A DNA stretch of 64,000 nucleotides. Origin: Patagioenas fasciata (Eukaryota; Chordata; Aves; Columbiformes; Columbidae). Below are positions 45,700-56,084 of this stretch, piece by piece. The notes under the pieces are model-generated. The model saw only the letters and a list, made by a program, of their open reading frames with translations, was not told where the DNA came from and ran no database searches. Position 1 is the first letter of the stretch. Each line of letters opens with the position of its first letter. The stretch covers positions 873,001 to 937,000 of the forward strand of contig NC_092523.1 of NCBI RefSeq assembly GCF_037038585.1, read 5' to 3'. The translations under genes were made by a program, and so were the position numbers.

Positions 45700-46665
45700 G
45701 TCCATCACACGCTGGGTCCATCACACGCTGGGTCCATCACACGCTGGGTCCATCACACGTTGGGTCCATCACACGCTGGGTCCATCACACGCTGGGTCCA
45801 TCACACGCTGGGTCCATCACACATTCGGTCCATCATACACTGGGTCCATCACACGTTGGGTCCATCGCACGCTGGGTCCATCGCACGCTGGGTCCATCAC
45901 ACACTGGGTCCATCACCCATTGGGTCCATCACACGCTGGGTCCATCACATATTGGGTCCATCACAAGTTGGGTCCATCACAAGTTGGGTCCATCACCCGT
46001 TGGGTCCATCACACACTGGGTCCATCACAAGTTGGGTCCATCACACACTGGGTCCATCACCAATTGGGTCCATCACCAATTGGGTCCATCACCAATTGGG
46101 TCCATCACATATTGGGTCCATCACAAGTTGGGTCCATCACAAGTTGGGTCCATCACCCGTTGGGTCCATCACACACTGGGTCCATCACAAGTTGGGTCCA
46201 TCACACACTGGGTCCATCACATATTGGGTCCATCACCAATTGGGTCCATCACATGCTGGGTCCATCACCCATTGGGTCCTTTGCAGGTTGGGTCCCTCAC
46301 CCATTGGGTCCATCACCCATTGAGTCCATCACACGCTGGTTCCACCACAGATTGGGTCCATCACCCATTGGGTCCATCACACACTGGCTCCATCACACAC
46401 TGGCTCCATCACCCATTGGGTCCATTGCAGGCTGGGTCCATCACACGTTGGGTCCATCACACATTGGGACCATCACAGGTTGGGTCCATCACACGTTGGG
46501 TCCATCACAAGTTGGGTCCATCACAGGTTGGGTCCATCACATGGTGGGTCCATCACACGCTGGGTCCATCACAAGTTGGGTCCATCACATGGTGGGTCCA
46601 TCACACATTGGGTCCATCACATGTTGGGTCCATCACATGTTGGGTCCATCACAGGTTGGGTGAGC
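45700..46665 (+). repeat. 18-bp GGGTCCATCACACGCTGG minisatellite
   Basis: About 53 tandem copies with little change apart from two or three variable bases. Since 18 is a multiple of 3, all frames stay open (GSITRWVHHTL), giving artefactual proteins of 250-350 aa. Confidence 0.98.
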
Positions 46666-47470
46666 CCTTCCCTGGTGCGTTCCAGCCCGGGGGTGACATC
46701 CGGCTGGTGCCCAGTCCCAGCGGGGCTCCCAGGGCTCAGCCTCCTGTTTTTATAGACGCAGCAACCAGACGTACGGCGAGTTCACCAGCGACGCTGAGCG
46801 AGGAGCAGCTGTGGCCTCGCTCATGGGCAGAGAGCCCTTGGGGAGCTCGGGGGGGACCCCAATGGGGCCGGTGAGTCCCACCCCACCTCCCGGCCGTGCC
46901 GTGGACTCCACGGATGGTCCTGTCGGGTCCCTTCCCGCTGCAGACGTTCTGCGTCTTCATGATTCACCGCTTGCGCAACGTGCGGCCGACGGTTTCCTTC
47001 CTCCTCCCGGCACCCCCGGCACCCCCGGCACCCCCGGCACGCCCGGCCCGGTGACGGGAACGCCGGCCCTGACTCACGCGGCACAACCGCAGACCCCGGT
47101 CACATCCTCACACCGCAGCGAGCCGGCGCCTCCATCCCAGGCTGCTGGTGGGTGTCGGGGTGCTGCACCCCGGCAAACATTCTAAAAATTGACGTAGCAA
47201 ACCGAAGGCTCCGGTATGAAGTCCGTGTCTGCGCCGCGTAGGAGCTGAGCCGACAGGAACGAATGAAGCAAGTTATTGTGCCCATATGTAGGGTCGCAGA
47301 GCATCTCAAGGGGGAGCGACCCATCAGGGTCGTCAAGTCCAACCTGCAGGACAACCCAAAATTAAACAATAAGACCGAGAGTGTCGCCCAGACGCCCCTT
47401 GGGCAGCCGTGACCATGTCCCTGTTCCACCCACACACGCGGTGCGGAGCCTTCTCCTGACGGCCAGGCCG
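46666..47470. other. Intergenic, possible CR1 scrap at about 47268-47375
   Basis: Unique sequence. The words GGGTCGTCAAGTCCAACCTG resemble a degenerate antisense CR1 3' end. A (GGCACCCCC)n run lies at about 47009-47040. An exon-like piece after TTTTTATAG (46753) was looked at and not accepted. Confidence 0.4.
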
Positions 47471-47474
47471 AGGA

Positions 47475-48650
47475 GAAACCCCCCCCATGGACCGAAACCC
47501 AACCGGGAAGGGCTGGGCAGAGCGATGGGATGGAGCCCAGAGAACCCCAAATCCCCCCATGGACAGAAACCCAATAGGGAAGGGCTGGGCAGAGCGATGG
47601 GACGGGGCCCAGAGAACCCTAAACCCCCCCATGGACCGAAACCCAACCGGGAAGGGCTGGGCAGAGCTATGAGACGGAGCGCAGAGAACCCCAAACCCCT
47701 CTATGGACTGAAACCCAGCCAGGAAGGGCTGGGCAGAGTGATGGGATGGAGCCTGGAGCATCCGGAGAACACCAAACCCCCCCCAAACCGAAACCCAACC
47801 GGGAAGGGCTGAGCAGAGCTATAGTGAGCGGGAATGGAGCCCAGAGCATCCAGAGAGCACCAAATCCCCCCGGACCGAAACCCGACTGGGATGGGCTGGG
47901 CAGAGCGATGGGATGGAGCCCAGAGCATCCAGAGAATACCAAACCCCACCATGGATCGAAACCCAACCGGGAAGGGCTGGGCAGAGCGATGGGATGGAGC
48001 CCAGAGCATCCGGAGAACACCAAACCCCCCCATGGACCAAAACCCAACCGTGAAGGGCTGAGCAGAGCTATGGCGAGCGGGGATGGAGCCCAGAGCATCC
48101 AGAGAGCAACAAATCCCCCCGGACCGAAACCCGACCGGGAAGGGCTGGGTAGAGCGATGGGATGGAGCCCAGAGACCCCCAAGCCCCCCGATGGACCAAA
48201 ACCCAACCGGGAAGGGCTGAGCAGAGCTATGGGACGGAGCCCAGAGGACACCAAACCACCCCATGGACTGAAACCCAACCGGGAAGGGCTGGGCAGAGCT
48301 ATGGGACGGAGCCCAGAGCATCCAGAGAACACCAAACCCTCCCATGGACCAAAATCCAGCTGGGAAGGGCTGGGCAGAGTGATGGGATGGAGCCCAGAGC
48401 ATCCGGAGAACACCAAACCCCCCCATGGACTGAAACCCAACCGGGAAGGGCTGAGCAGAGCTATGGGATGGAGCCCAGAGCATCCGGAGAACACCAAACC
48501 CCCCCATGGACTGAAACCCAACCGGGATGGGATGGAGCCCAGAGAACCCCAAACCCCCCATGGACCAAAACCCAGCCGTGAAGGGCTGAGCAGAGCTATG
48601 GCGAGCGGGGATGGACGCCAGAGCATCCAGAGAGCACCAAACCCCCGGCT
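47475..48650. repeat. 71/92-bp minisatellite
   Basis: About 14 units of CGAAACCCAACCGGGAAGGG - CTGGGCAGAGCGATGGGATG - GAGCCCAGAG. Some carry an extra AGCATCCGGAGAACACCAAA block, giving two unit lengths. Confidence 0.95.
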
Positions 48651-49240
48651 GCGGGTCCTGCCCGGTCCCAGCTGATTCCAGCGGGTGTCCCCAGCACCTC
48701 ACAATCACACAACAATCTGAATTATCGGGTTTTAGTGGCCCCTCACTGGCAAGACGGTGGTGGAGCCTGCGGCTGCAGGCGCTCAGGGAGCTCAGTGGGG
48801 TCCGTGATTTGGAAAGTCCCCGCGCGGCCGCGGTTCGAGGGGAATTGGGTCAATCCCACAGAGATCCGTGGTGTGGAAGTGGAAGTGGAAGTGGGTCAGG
48901 GCAGGAGCGACACGGGGGCCGCAGCCACGTAACCGCGAGGGGGGGCGGGAAGACGGGTTGAAAGGATGCGAAATGGAGCGGGGAAGCAGGGCGGAAATGT
49001 AACCCCCGGGTTCCGGGCAATTCTTCCGTCTGCCGGAAAAACGCTGTGTCAGCATATTCGAGGCTATTTCCAGCGTCTGTGTCAAACGCGGCGACGGTTT
49101 GGGTCAAAAAGAGGAAAACCCCCCCTGAAGTCCCGAAGCCCACATCCTGCTCCTGCGGTGGGGGATGGCACCAGGGGCTGCGCCGGGGGGACGGATGGTG
49201 ACCCCGAGTGATCCCGTGGCATGGAGTCCCCCTTGGGCTT
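48651..49240. other. Upstream region of the lectin gene, no gene seen
   Basis: Unique, moderately GC-rich. It holds three tandem ETS-type cores GTGGAAGTGGAAGTGGAAGT (48872-48891). Possibly regulatory for the lectin gene 1.2 kb downstream; inference only. Confidence 0.4.
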
Positions 49241-49244
49241 CACG

Positions 49245-49695
49245 TCCCAGTGAGATGGTGAGGGTGGTGATGAAGATGATGATGGTGACAATGAAAGTGA
49301 TGATGGTGACGGTGAAGATGGTGATGGTGGTGAAGATGATGGTGATGGTGAGGATGATGATGAAGGTGATGATGGTGATGAAGGTGATGATGGTGATGAC
49401 AATGACAAAGATGACGAAGATGAAAGTGGTGATGGTGATGATGAAGGTGATGATAAATAATAAAGATGAGGATGGTGAAGATGAAGGTGGCGTTGGTGAT
49501 GGTAAAGATGATGATGGTGATGATAATGATAAAGATGATGATGATGAAGGTGATGATGGTGATGAAGGTGATGATGGTGATGATAATGACAAAGATGATG
49601 ATGATGAAGGTGATGATGATGATGAAGGTGATGATGGTGATGATAATGACAAAGATGATGATGGTGAAGGTGATGATGGTGATGAAGATGATGTC
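49245..49695 (+). repeat. GATGATGGTGAT trinucleotide-type microsatellite
   Basis: 450 bp of GAT/GGT/GAA triplets (AAAGATGATGATGATGAAGG) with 33-48 bp higher-order units. It makes artefactual Asp- or Met/Val-rich frames. Confidence 0.97.
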
Positions 49696-49834
49696 TTTCT
49701 CCCCAGCACCCCCCCAGCTGCTGCTCCCTGGGGCTGGAGAGCCCATTCCCTCCTGGGGTGCAGGGAACCCCCAAAGTTTCTGTGTCTGTGGGTGGGAAAC
49801 ACAAATTGGAACTGGGGTGTGTTTGGGGACAAAA

Positions 49835-49912
49835 GCACAGGGTCGGGGTCAAGGCCGGGGTCGGGGTCAAGGCCGGGGTCAGGGTCAAGGCCGGGGTCAG
49901 GGTCGGGCCATG
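49835..49912. repeat. 18-bp GGTCGGGGTCAAGGCCGG repeat
   Basis: Four copies between the GAT array and the lectin start. Confidence 0.85.
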
Positions 49913-50118
49913 GCTGGGGTGCAGGACCCCAGCCTTGTCCCTCACATGCCCATGTCCCTCACATGATGCCCATGTCCCTCACATGATGGGTTGTCCCAGA
50001 CGACGCCACCCGGGGTGTGGGGACACGTGTGGTGCCCGGCAGGCAGCAGGAACCGTCCCCGCGCCCCGGTTCCCTTTCCTGGCGCGGCCACAGCTCCGGT
50101 GCCAGCGCGGCTGCGGCG

Positions 50119-52881
50119 ATGGCAGCGCCGGGGCCCGACCTGTATGAGCCGCTGCAGATCCACTACCCACCCAGCGCCTCGGCAGGTACGGCCGCGGGAC
50201 GGACGGACGGACGGACGGACAGACGGACAGACGGACAGACAGCTGCCCGCTCCGCGCTGGGGCTGGGCTGACTCTGGCTTCTCCCCACAGCCCCCAGGGC
50301 GCCCCCGGCCGCGTCCCGTCGGACACCGGGCACCGTCCTGGCCGTGGGCACCGCCGTGCTGCTGGTGCTGGGAGCTGCGCTGGCAGCGCTGGTCGTCCTG
50401 CGTGAGTGCCACCGCGGGGACGCGGGGATGCGGGGACGCAGGCAGGGGCTGGGTGCAGGCAGGGGCGCGGGCAGGGATGCCGGCAGGGGTGCAGGCAGGG
50501 GTGCAGGCAGGGATCCGGTGCGGGCAGGGGTGCGGGCAGGGGCACAGGCAGGGGCACAGGCAGGGATGCAGGCAGGGGTGCAGGCAGGGGCACAGGCAGG
50601 GGCACAGACAGGGATGCAGGCAGGGGCGCGGGCAGGGGCACAGGCAGGGATGCAGGCAGGGGCGTGGGCAAGGGTGCGGGCAGGGGCACAGGCAGGGATG
50701 CAGGCAGGGGCGTGGGCAGGGGCACAGGCAGGGATGCAGGCAGGGGCGCGGGCAGGGGCACAGGCAGGGATGCAGGCAGGGGCGTGGGCAGGGGTGCGGG
50801 CAGGGGCACAGGCAGGGATGCAGGCAGGGGTGCGGGCAGGGGTGCAGGCAGGGGCACAGGCAGGGGCACAGGCAGGGATGCAGGCAGGGGCGCGGGCAGC
50901 AGCCCTGGCACGGTGCTCAGCCCCTGCCTGCTCCCCAGACGTGCAGGGCCAGGCGGAGCTGCGGGCAGCGCGGGCAGAGCTGGCGGCAGCGGGGAACCCT
51001 CTGCTGCCCGAGCCCCACGGTGAGCGGGACCCTGGGGGGCACGCGGGACCCCCAGCCCCTGTCCACATTCCCCATCCCCATTCCCTGTCCCCATTCCCCA
51101 TCCTCATCCCTGTCCCATCCCCTGTCCCAGCCCTGTCCCCCTCCCCTGTCCCATCCCCTGTCCCCATCCACTGTCCAATCCCCTGTCCCATCCCCTGTCC
51201 CAGCCCTGTCCCATCCCCTGTCCCATCCCCTGTCCCATCCCCTGTCCCATCCCCTGCCCACTCCTCTCCCTGACCCCGCACAGGTCCCTGGAGCCCCCAT
51301 GAGAGCTCGGCAGCGGCGCAGAGACGAAAGGATCAGCTTGGTAATGCCCCGGGGGGGTGACAGCCATCCCGGGGGGGTGACAGCCATCCTGGGGGGGTGA
51401 CAGCCATCCTGGGGGGGTGACAGACATCCCGGGGGGGTGACAGCCATCCTGGGGGGGTGACAGACATCCCGGGGGGGTGACAGCCATCCTGGGGGTTGAT
51501 AGCCATCCCAGAGGGGTGACAGCCATCCCGGGGGCGGGTAACAGCCCTCCTGGGGGGGTGACAGCCATCCCAGGGGGGGACACCTGTCCCCGTGTCCCCC
51601 ACCTGGTCCCCATCCCCCTGTCCCTATCCCATCCCCATCGCTGTCCCACGTCCCCTGTCCCTGTCCTGTCCCCACCGTGTCCCCGTCCCGTCCCACGGCG
51701 GCTCGCAGGGCGGTGGCTGCAGGGGCTGGCGCTGGGCTGGCGCTACCACGAGGGCAGGATCTACTTCTTCTCGGGGGACCGCAAGGCCTGGGGGGACGCG
51801 GAGGCCGCCTGCCGCTCCGCACACGCGCACCTGGCGTCCGTCACCAGCCCCGAGGAGCAGGTGGGTGCTGGTCCCGGCCCCCCCTGCAGCCCCAGCACCC
51901 CCTGCCTGTGACCCCCTGCCTGTGACCCCCTGCCTGTGAACCCCCTGCCTGTGAATCCCCGCCTGTGACCCCCCCCGCCTGTGAACCCCCTGCCTATGAA
52001 CCTCCTGCCTGTGACCCCCTGCATATGAACCTCCTGACTGTGATCCCTGCCTGTGAGCCCCTGCCTGTGACCCCTGCCTGTGACCCCCCTGCCTATGAAC
52101 CTCCTGACTGTGATCCCTGCCTGTGAGCCCCTTGCCTGTGAACCCCTGCCTGTGACCCCCTGCATATGAAGCCCTTGCATATGAACCTCCTGCCTGTGAC
52201 CCCCTGCCTGCACAACCTCATAGAATCACAGAATCACTTTGGTTGGAAAAGCCCCTCAAGCTCATGGAGTCCACCCATAACCCACCCTGTCCCTGCCCCA
52301 TGTCCTGAGAACCTCCTGTCCGTCTGTCCAACCCTCCAGGGACGGTGACTCCAGCACTGCCCTGGGCAGCCTGTTCAATGCCCCACAGCCCTTTGGGGAA
52401 GAAATTGTTCCCACATCCAACCTCAACCTCCCCTGGGCAACTTGAGGCCGTTTCCTTTGCTTCTATCGCTTGCTGCTTGCTGCCAGCTCCTGCCTGCGCC
52501 CCCTGCCCACCCCTCGCTGCCCGTGTCCCCGTGTCCCTGTCCCCAGGATTACCTGGCGCGGGAGGCGCGGGGCGGCTCCTACTGGATCGGGCTGTCGGCC
52601 ACGGGCCCGGGTGGCTCCTGGCGCTGGGTGGATGGAGCCCCCTACTCACAGGCCAAGAGGTGAGGGGGTTCTGGGGGGGTTGGCACCCCCGGCCCCCCGC
52701 CCCCCTGACCCACCCTGCTTGCAGTTTCTGGGCGCCCGGACAGCCGGACAGCACCGACTACGGACAGTGGGGCCAGGAGAGCTGCGCCCAGATCCACCCC
52801 GTGGGCAACGGGCTCTGGAACGACCACAACTGCAACTTCACCTTCCTCTGGATCTGCAAGCGCGACATGAGCCCCCCCTGA
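50119..52881 (+). CDS. Type II membrane C-type lectin, galactose-type (QPD)
   Basis: Seven exons close in phase to 245 aa: 50119-50185, 50291-50401, 50939-51019, 51284-51340, 51709-51860, 52547-52659 and 52725-52881. A short cytosolic tail with YEPL (possible YxxL-type sorting signal) is followed by a transmembrane helix (about 38-59), a short stalk, and one C-type lectin domain (about 106-245) ending [10 protein letters not shown]. Lectin marks are [15 protein letters not shown], the QPD triplet of the calcium/sugar site (about 200-202), WND (about 226-228) and four Cys. QPD with WND predicts Ca-dependent Gal/GalNAc binding, as in ASGR and CLEC10A. The three-exon split of the lectin domain fits the CD209/ASGR group. 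The exact member is not recognised; I know of no lectin beside CDC25B/AP5S1 in mammals. The ATG at 50119 is in good context (GGCGATGGCA). It converges on AP5S1. Confidence 0.88.
50195..50252. repeat. GGAC tetranucleotide repeat, lectin intron 1
   Basis: GGACGGACGGACGGACGGAC then ACAGACGG units, within the 105-bp intron 1. Confidence 0.9.
50420..50915. repeat. GGGGCACAGGCAGGGATGCA minisatellite, lectin intron 2
   Basis: About 40 copies of 12-bp GGCAGGGGCACA-type units in 30-60 bp higher-order groups. They fill intron 2 almost completely. Confidence 0.95.
51050..51270. repeat. CCCATCCCCTGTCCC repeats, lectin intron 3
   Basis: Short pyrimidine-rich units, related to the larger array at 53695-54185. 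Confidence 0.85.
51340..51580. repeat. 20-bp GGGGGGGTGACAGCCATCCT minisatellite, lectin intron 4
   Basis: About 11 near-identical copies starting within 7 bp of the exon 4 donor (51341). Confidence 0.95.
51885..52205. repeat. CCTGCCTGTGACCCC minisatellite, lectin intron 5
   Basis: About 20 copies of 15-17 bp units (CCCCTGCCTGTGAACCCC), running up to the CR1 insertion. Confidence 0.92.
52208..52475 (-). mobile_element. CR1 LINE 3' fragment in lectin intron 5
   Basis: Begins CATAGAATCACAGAATCACT (antisense CR1 3' terminus) and continues with GGTTGGAAAAGCCCCTCAAG and GGGCAGCCTGTTCAATGCCC. About 265 bp, 5'-truncated. It inserted antisense to the gene. Confidence 0.93.
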
Positions 52882-52894
52882 GCCCCGCGGCGGG

Positions 52895-53220
52895 ACCTGC
52901 GGCGGTACCTGCAGCTGGAGCCACAGCTGGAGCCACTACCGGATCAGCATCTGGAACCGCAGCTGGATCCACTGCTGGAGTCACAGCTGGGTCTGCTGGT
53001 GGATCTGCAGCTGGATCCACTGTCGGATATGCAGCTGGAACCACAGCTGGATCCACAACTGGGTCAGTGGCTGGATCCACTGCTGGATCTGTGGCTGGAT
53101 CTGCAGCTGGTTCTGCTGCCAGATCCACTGCTGGATCCACTGCCGGTTCTGCTGCTGCATCTGCTCCCAGATCTGTGCTGGATCCACAGCTGGATCCACA
53201 GCTGGATCTGCTGATTGCCC
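52895..53220. repeat. CTGGATCCACAGCTGGATCTG repeat in lectin 3' UTR
   Basis: About 12- and 24-bp units, starting just after the stop codon. Open on both strands, but it follows a normal lectin C-terminus, so it is taken as 3' UTR. Confidence 0.9.
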
Positions 53221-53538
53221 CGCTCACCCCTGCATACACTGGATGAGCCCCCGCACCCCACAGTGCCAGGACCCCTCAGCACCTGCGCCCCCCGGGGTCG
53301 CCCCTGTCCCCCCGTCCCTGTGCTGCCACGGCCAGGGACCTCCAACGCGGGTCCCTCACGGGGAGGGGACGGAGCCCCCAGCACCCGTCCCTTGGGCTGG
53401 GGGGCAGGTTTGCAGCCCCCCGGGAGCCACCCCTGTGGAGCCACCACCCACACAAAGTGACGTGGGGACACGTCCCCCTCCCTGCTCAGGGTGGGTTCTT
53501 ACGGGGGCGGTCTCAGCCCCCCGTGATGGGTCAAACGG

Positions 53539-53544
53539 ATTAAA
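53539..53544 (+). terminator. Polyadenylation signal of the lectin gene
   Basis: ATTAAA, the common variant signal, about 660 bp after the stop. It is followed by a TCTGCTCTTTGCTGG-type downstream element. It lies 32 bp from the opposed AP5S1 signal. Confidence 0.65.
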
Positions 53545-53570
53545 ATCTGCTCTTTGCTGGCTCGCGTCTC

Positions 53571-53576
53571 TTTATT
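53571..53576 (-). terminator. AP5S1: Polyadenylation signal of AP5S1
   Basis: Minus-strand AATAAA (plus TTTATT), about 620 bp after the AP5S1 stop codon. No nearer signal seen. Confidence 0.65.
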
Positions 53577-53636
53577 CCCGGGACGCTTCTGCTGTCCATC
53601 CTGGTGGGGTTTCTCAGCTCCCCCCCAATATTAGGG

Positions 53637-53705
53637 GTGCAGGGGAACCCTCTGCTGCCCGAGCCCAACAGTGAGCAGGACCCTGGGGGGCACCCGGGAC
53701 CCCCA
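53637..53705 (+). pseudogene. Duplicate of lectin exon 3 end plus intron 3 start
   Basis: GGGGAACCCTCTGCTGCCCG and GACCCTGGGGGGCACCCGGG repeat 50990-51055 closely. The copied exon end (GNPLLPEP) keeps its coding look, but the donor context CGGTGAGCG has become CAGTGAGCA. It is an isolated fragment outside the lectin gene, within the AP5S1 3' UTR on the other strand. Confidence 0.7.
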
Positions 53706-54185
53706 TCCCTGTCCCATCCCTGTCCCATCCTTTGTCCCCATCCCCTGTCCCATCCCTGTCCCCATCCCCTGTCCCATCCCCTGTCCCCATCCATATCCCA
53801 ATCCCCTGTCCCACTCCTGTCCTCATCCCCTGTCCCCATCCCTTGTCCACATCCCCTGTCCCATCCCCTGTCCCCATCCCTTGTCCGCATCCCCTCTCCC
53901 CATCCTTTGTCCCCATCCTTTCTCCGCATCCCCTGTCCCCATCCTTTATCCACATCCCCTCTCCTCATCCTTTGTCCCCATCCCCTGTCCCACTCCTGTC
54001 CCCATCCCCTGTCCCCATCCTTTGTCCCTATCCCCGTCCCCATCCTTTGTCCCCATCCCCTGTGCCATCCCTGTCCCCATCCATGTACCCATTCCTTCTC
54101 CCCATCCCCTGCTCCATCCTTCGTCCACATCCCCTGTCCCCATCCTTTGTCCACATCCTTTGTCCCCAGCCCCGTCCCATCCCCT
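53695..54185. repeat. CCCCATCCTTTGTCCCCATC minisatellite, AP5S1 3' UTR
   Basis: About 490 bp of pyrimidine-rich 14-28 bp units, an expanded relative of the lectin intron 3 repeat. It ends just after the AP5S1 stop codon. Confidence 0.92.
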
Positions 54186-54193
54186 GGGGGTGC

Positions 54194-55602
54194 TCAGCGC
54201 GCTGGTTTGATGCCCATCTCCCGGTCCAGCGCCTGCAGAAACGCCTGGTTGAGGAAGAGCATCTGTCCGTGGGGCAGGATGCGGTCCAGGACGGCGTCGG
54301 CAGCCTCGGGCCGCAGCAGCACATCGGCTCCGGGGCCCAGCAGCCGCAGCGCGGCCAGGAGCCGGGGGGCCAGGCGGCGCAGCGTCATTTCGGCCAGCGA
54401 CAAGTTCTCCTGGGGGTCGCAAACCAACGCGAAAGCCACGGCCAGGACGGAGAGCCAGGCGACTGTGACCCCCTGCGGAAAGGGGTCCCCCGGGGGTAGA
54501 TGGAAAAGCCCCCCTGGGGCATCTTGCAGAGATAGGGGGTCCTCGGGGGGCTGGGGGGTGGGTGGGAGTGCTGGGGATGATTGGAGCAGTTGGCAATGGG
54601 AGGTCACTTGTCTGCAAGAGAAGGGGGGACGCTCATGTTAAGACCCCCAGGGACAGGGTGACCCCCTCTATTAGGGGGTCCCGCCGAGCCCTGGTCCCCC
54701 TAAAAGTGGTTGTTGGAGCTCTGGGGTTCCTGGGGGGTTCCACAGCATCTCCAGAAAGGGGGGTCCCATGGGGAAGGGGGGCCCAGCATCCCCAGAAACG
54801 GGGGTCCCAGTATCCCCAAAAATGGGGGTCCCCATAGGGGAGGGGGTCCCAGCATTCCCAGAAAGGGGGTCCCTATAGAGGAGGGGGGCCCAGCAACCCC
54901 AGAAATGAGGGTCACATAGGGGAGGGGGTCCCAGCATCTCCAGAAATGGGGGTCCCATAGGGAAGGGGGGCACAGTATCCCCAGAAATGGGGGTCCCATA
55001 GGGTAAGGGGTCCCAGCATCCCCAGAAATGAGGCTCCCAGCATCTCCAGAAATGGGGGTCCCTATAGAGGAGGGGGGCCCAGCATCCGCAGAAATGGGGG
55101 TCCCAGCATCCTCAAAAAGGGGGGGTTCCAGCAACCCCAGAAATGAGGGTCACATAGGGGAGGGGGTCCCAGCATCCCCAGAAAAGGGGGTCCCATAGGG
55201 GAGGGGGTTCCAGCATCCCCAGAAATGGGGGTCCCATAGGGGAGGGGGTCCCAGCATCCCCAGAAACACGGGTCCCATAGAGGAGGGGGGCCCAGCATCG
55301 GAACGGAGGGTCCGATGGAGTGGGGACTGGGGGGTCCCGTGGAGTGGGGGTCGCAGCCCCAGCATCTCCAGCCAGGGGATCCCGTGGGGGTTTCCCATCC
55401 CGGGGGTCCCCCAGTCCCACCCCCCGGTCTGGGGGTACCTGGCCACTGCCAGCAGCTGCTCTTTGCGGAGGAGGCGCTGCCGAGCGGGGTCCGCGGGGGT
55501 CCCGGGGGGGGCCCCGAAGGAGCGCGCGTACAGCACGCGGCAGGGGGCGGGGCCCGGGGGGGCGGGCCCGCCCAGCGCCAGCAGCACGAACGCCCTCACC
55601 AT
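54194..55602 (-). CDS. AP5S1: AP5S1, adaptor protein complex 5 sigma subunit
   Basis: Two exons, 55439-55602 and 54194-54611, give 193 aa (human about 200). The start MVRAFVLLALGG and CRVLYARSFGA, then LLRKEQLLAVARQV, match the AP5S1 N-terminus. The second exon carries LAVAFALVCDPQENLSLAE and ILPHGQMLFLNQAFLQALDR, the sigma-type longin fold end. AP-5 works with SPG11/SPG15 in sorting at late endosomes and lysosomes. The AR codon is split by the intron as expected. Gene order CDC25B then AP5S1 in the same orientation is as in human 20p13. Its promoter holds an E-box GTCACGTG and several ATTGG boxes, and its 3' end faces the lectin gene. Intact. Confidence 0.94.
54715..55315. repeat. GGTCCCAGCATCCCCAGAAA minisatellite, AP5S1 intron 1
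   Basis: About 17 copies of 33-36 bp units (ATGGGGGTCCCATAGGGGAG). They fill most of the only intron. Confidence 0.95.
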
Positions 55603-55910
55603 GGCAACGAGACCCCGGCCCGCCGCGCGGTCACGTGCGGCCGGCCCGCCCATCCGCTCCTTGCCATTGGTCAGCTGCCGTGCCGGGGCCGTGCTCGGAT
55701 TGGCGCGGCGCGCAAAAGGCAGCGGTTGGCCGATGCGGAAGGAAGCGGCGGCAGCGATTGGTGAGCGTGGAGAGGGAGCCGGGAGCTGGGCGTCCGCCCG
55801 CTGCGTCGTGATTGGGCAAGGCCACGCAGGCGACGCGCTGATTGGCAGAGAGGCGCTGGTGGGCGAGGCAGAAGGAGGAAGTAGGGTCTGGGAGGGAACA
55901 GCGTGGCCGG
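55430..55910. promoter_or_regulatory. AP5S1: AP5S1 CpG-island promoter with five CCAAT boxes and an E-box
   Basis: ATTGG (inverted CCAAT, NF-Y core) at 55666, 55699, 55757, 55811 and 55841, all on the same strand, spaced 33, 58, 54 and 30 bp. GTCACGTG, a CLEAR-like E-box core, lies at 55630-55637, 28 bp above the ATG. No TATA box. Confidence 0.7.
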
Positions 55911-56084
55911 GGGGACACAGGGGCACCCGGTGCGGGTGACAGAACACCCGGGGCGGGGCGGACAGGGTCACCCTGGGGTGGCAGAGCCAGGGGCACCGGG
56001 GACGACAGGGGAGTGACACAGAGTGGCCCGGGGGAGGGGGTGACACGGCCAGTGTGAGCCGGGATGGGGGACGCCCCACTCATC

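Noticed and set aside
45547-46663. 250-350 aa frames reading GSITRWVHHTL repeats
   Set aside because: 18-bp tandem repeat keeps all frames open; no start, domain or codon bias expected of a gene.
46750-46975. Exon-like stretch after TTTTTATAG reading NQTYGEFTSDAERGA and MIHRLRNVRPTVSF
   Set aside because: No recognised family, no consistent donor/acceptor chain and no neighbouring exons. Left unannotated.
49165-49986. Asp- and Met/Val-rich frames
   Set aside because: GAT/GGT microsatellite.
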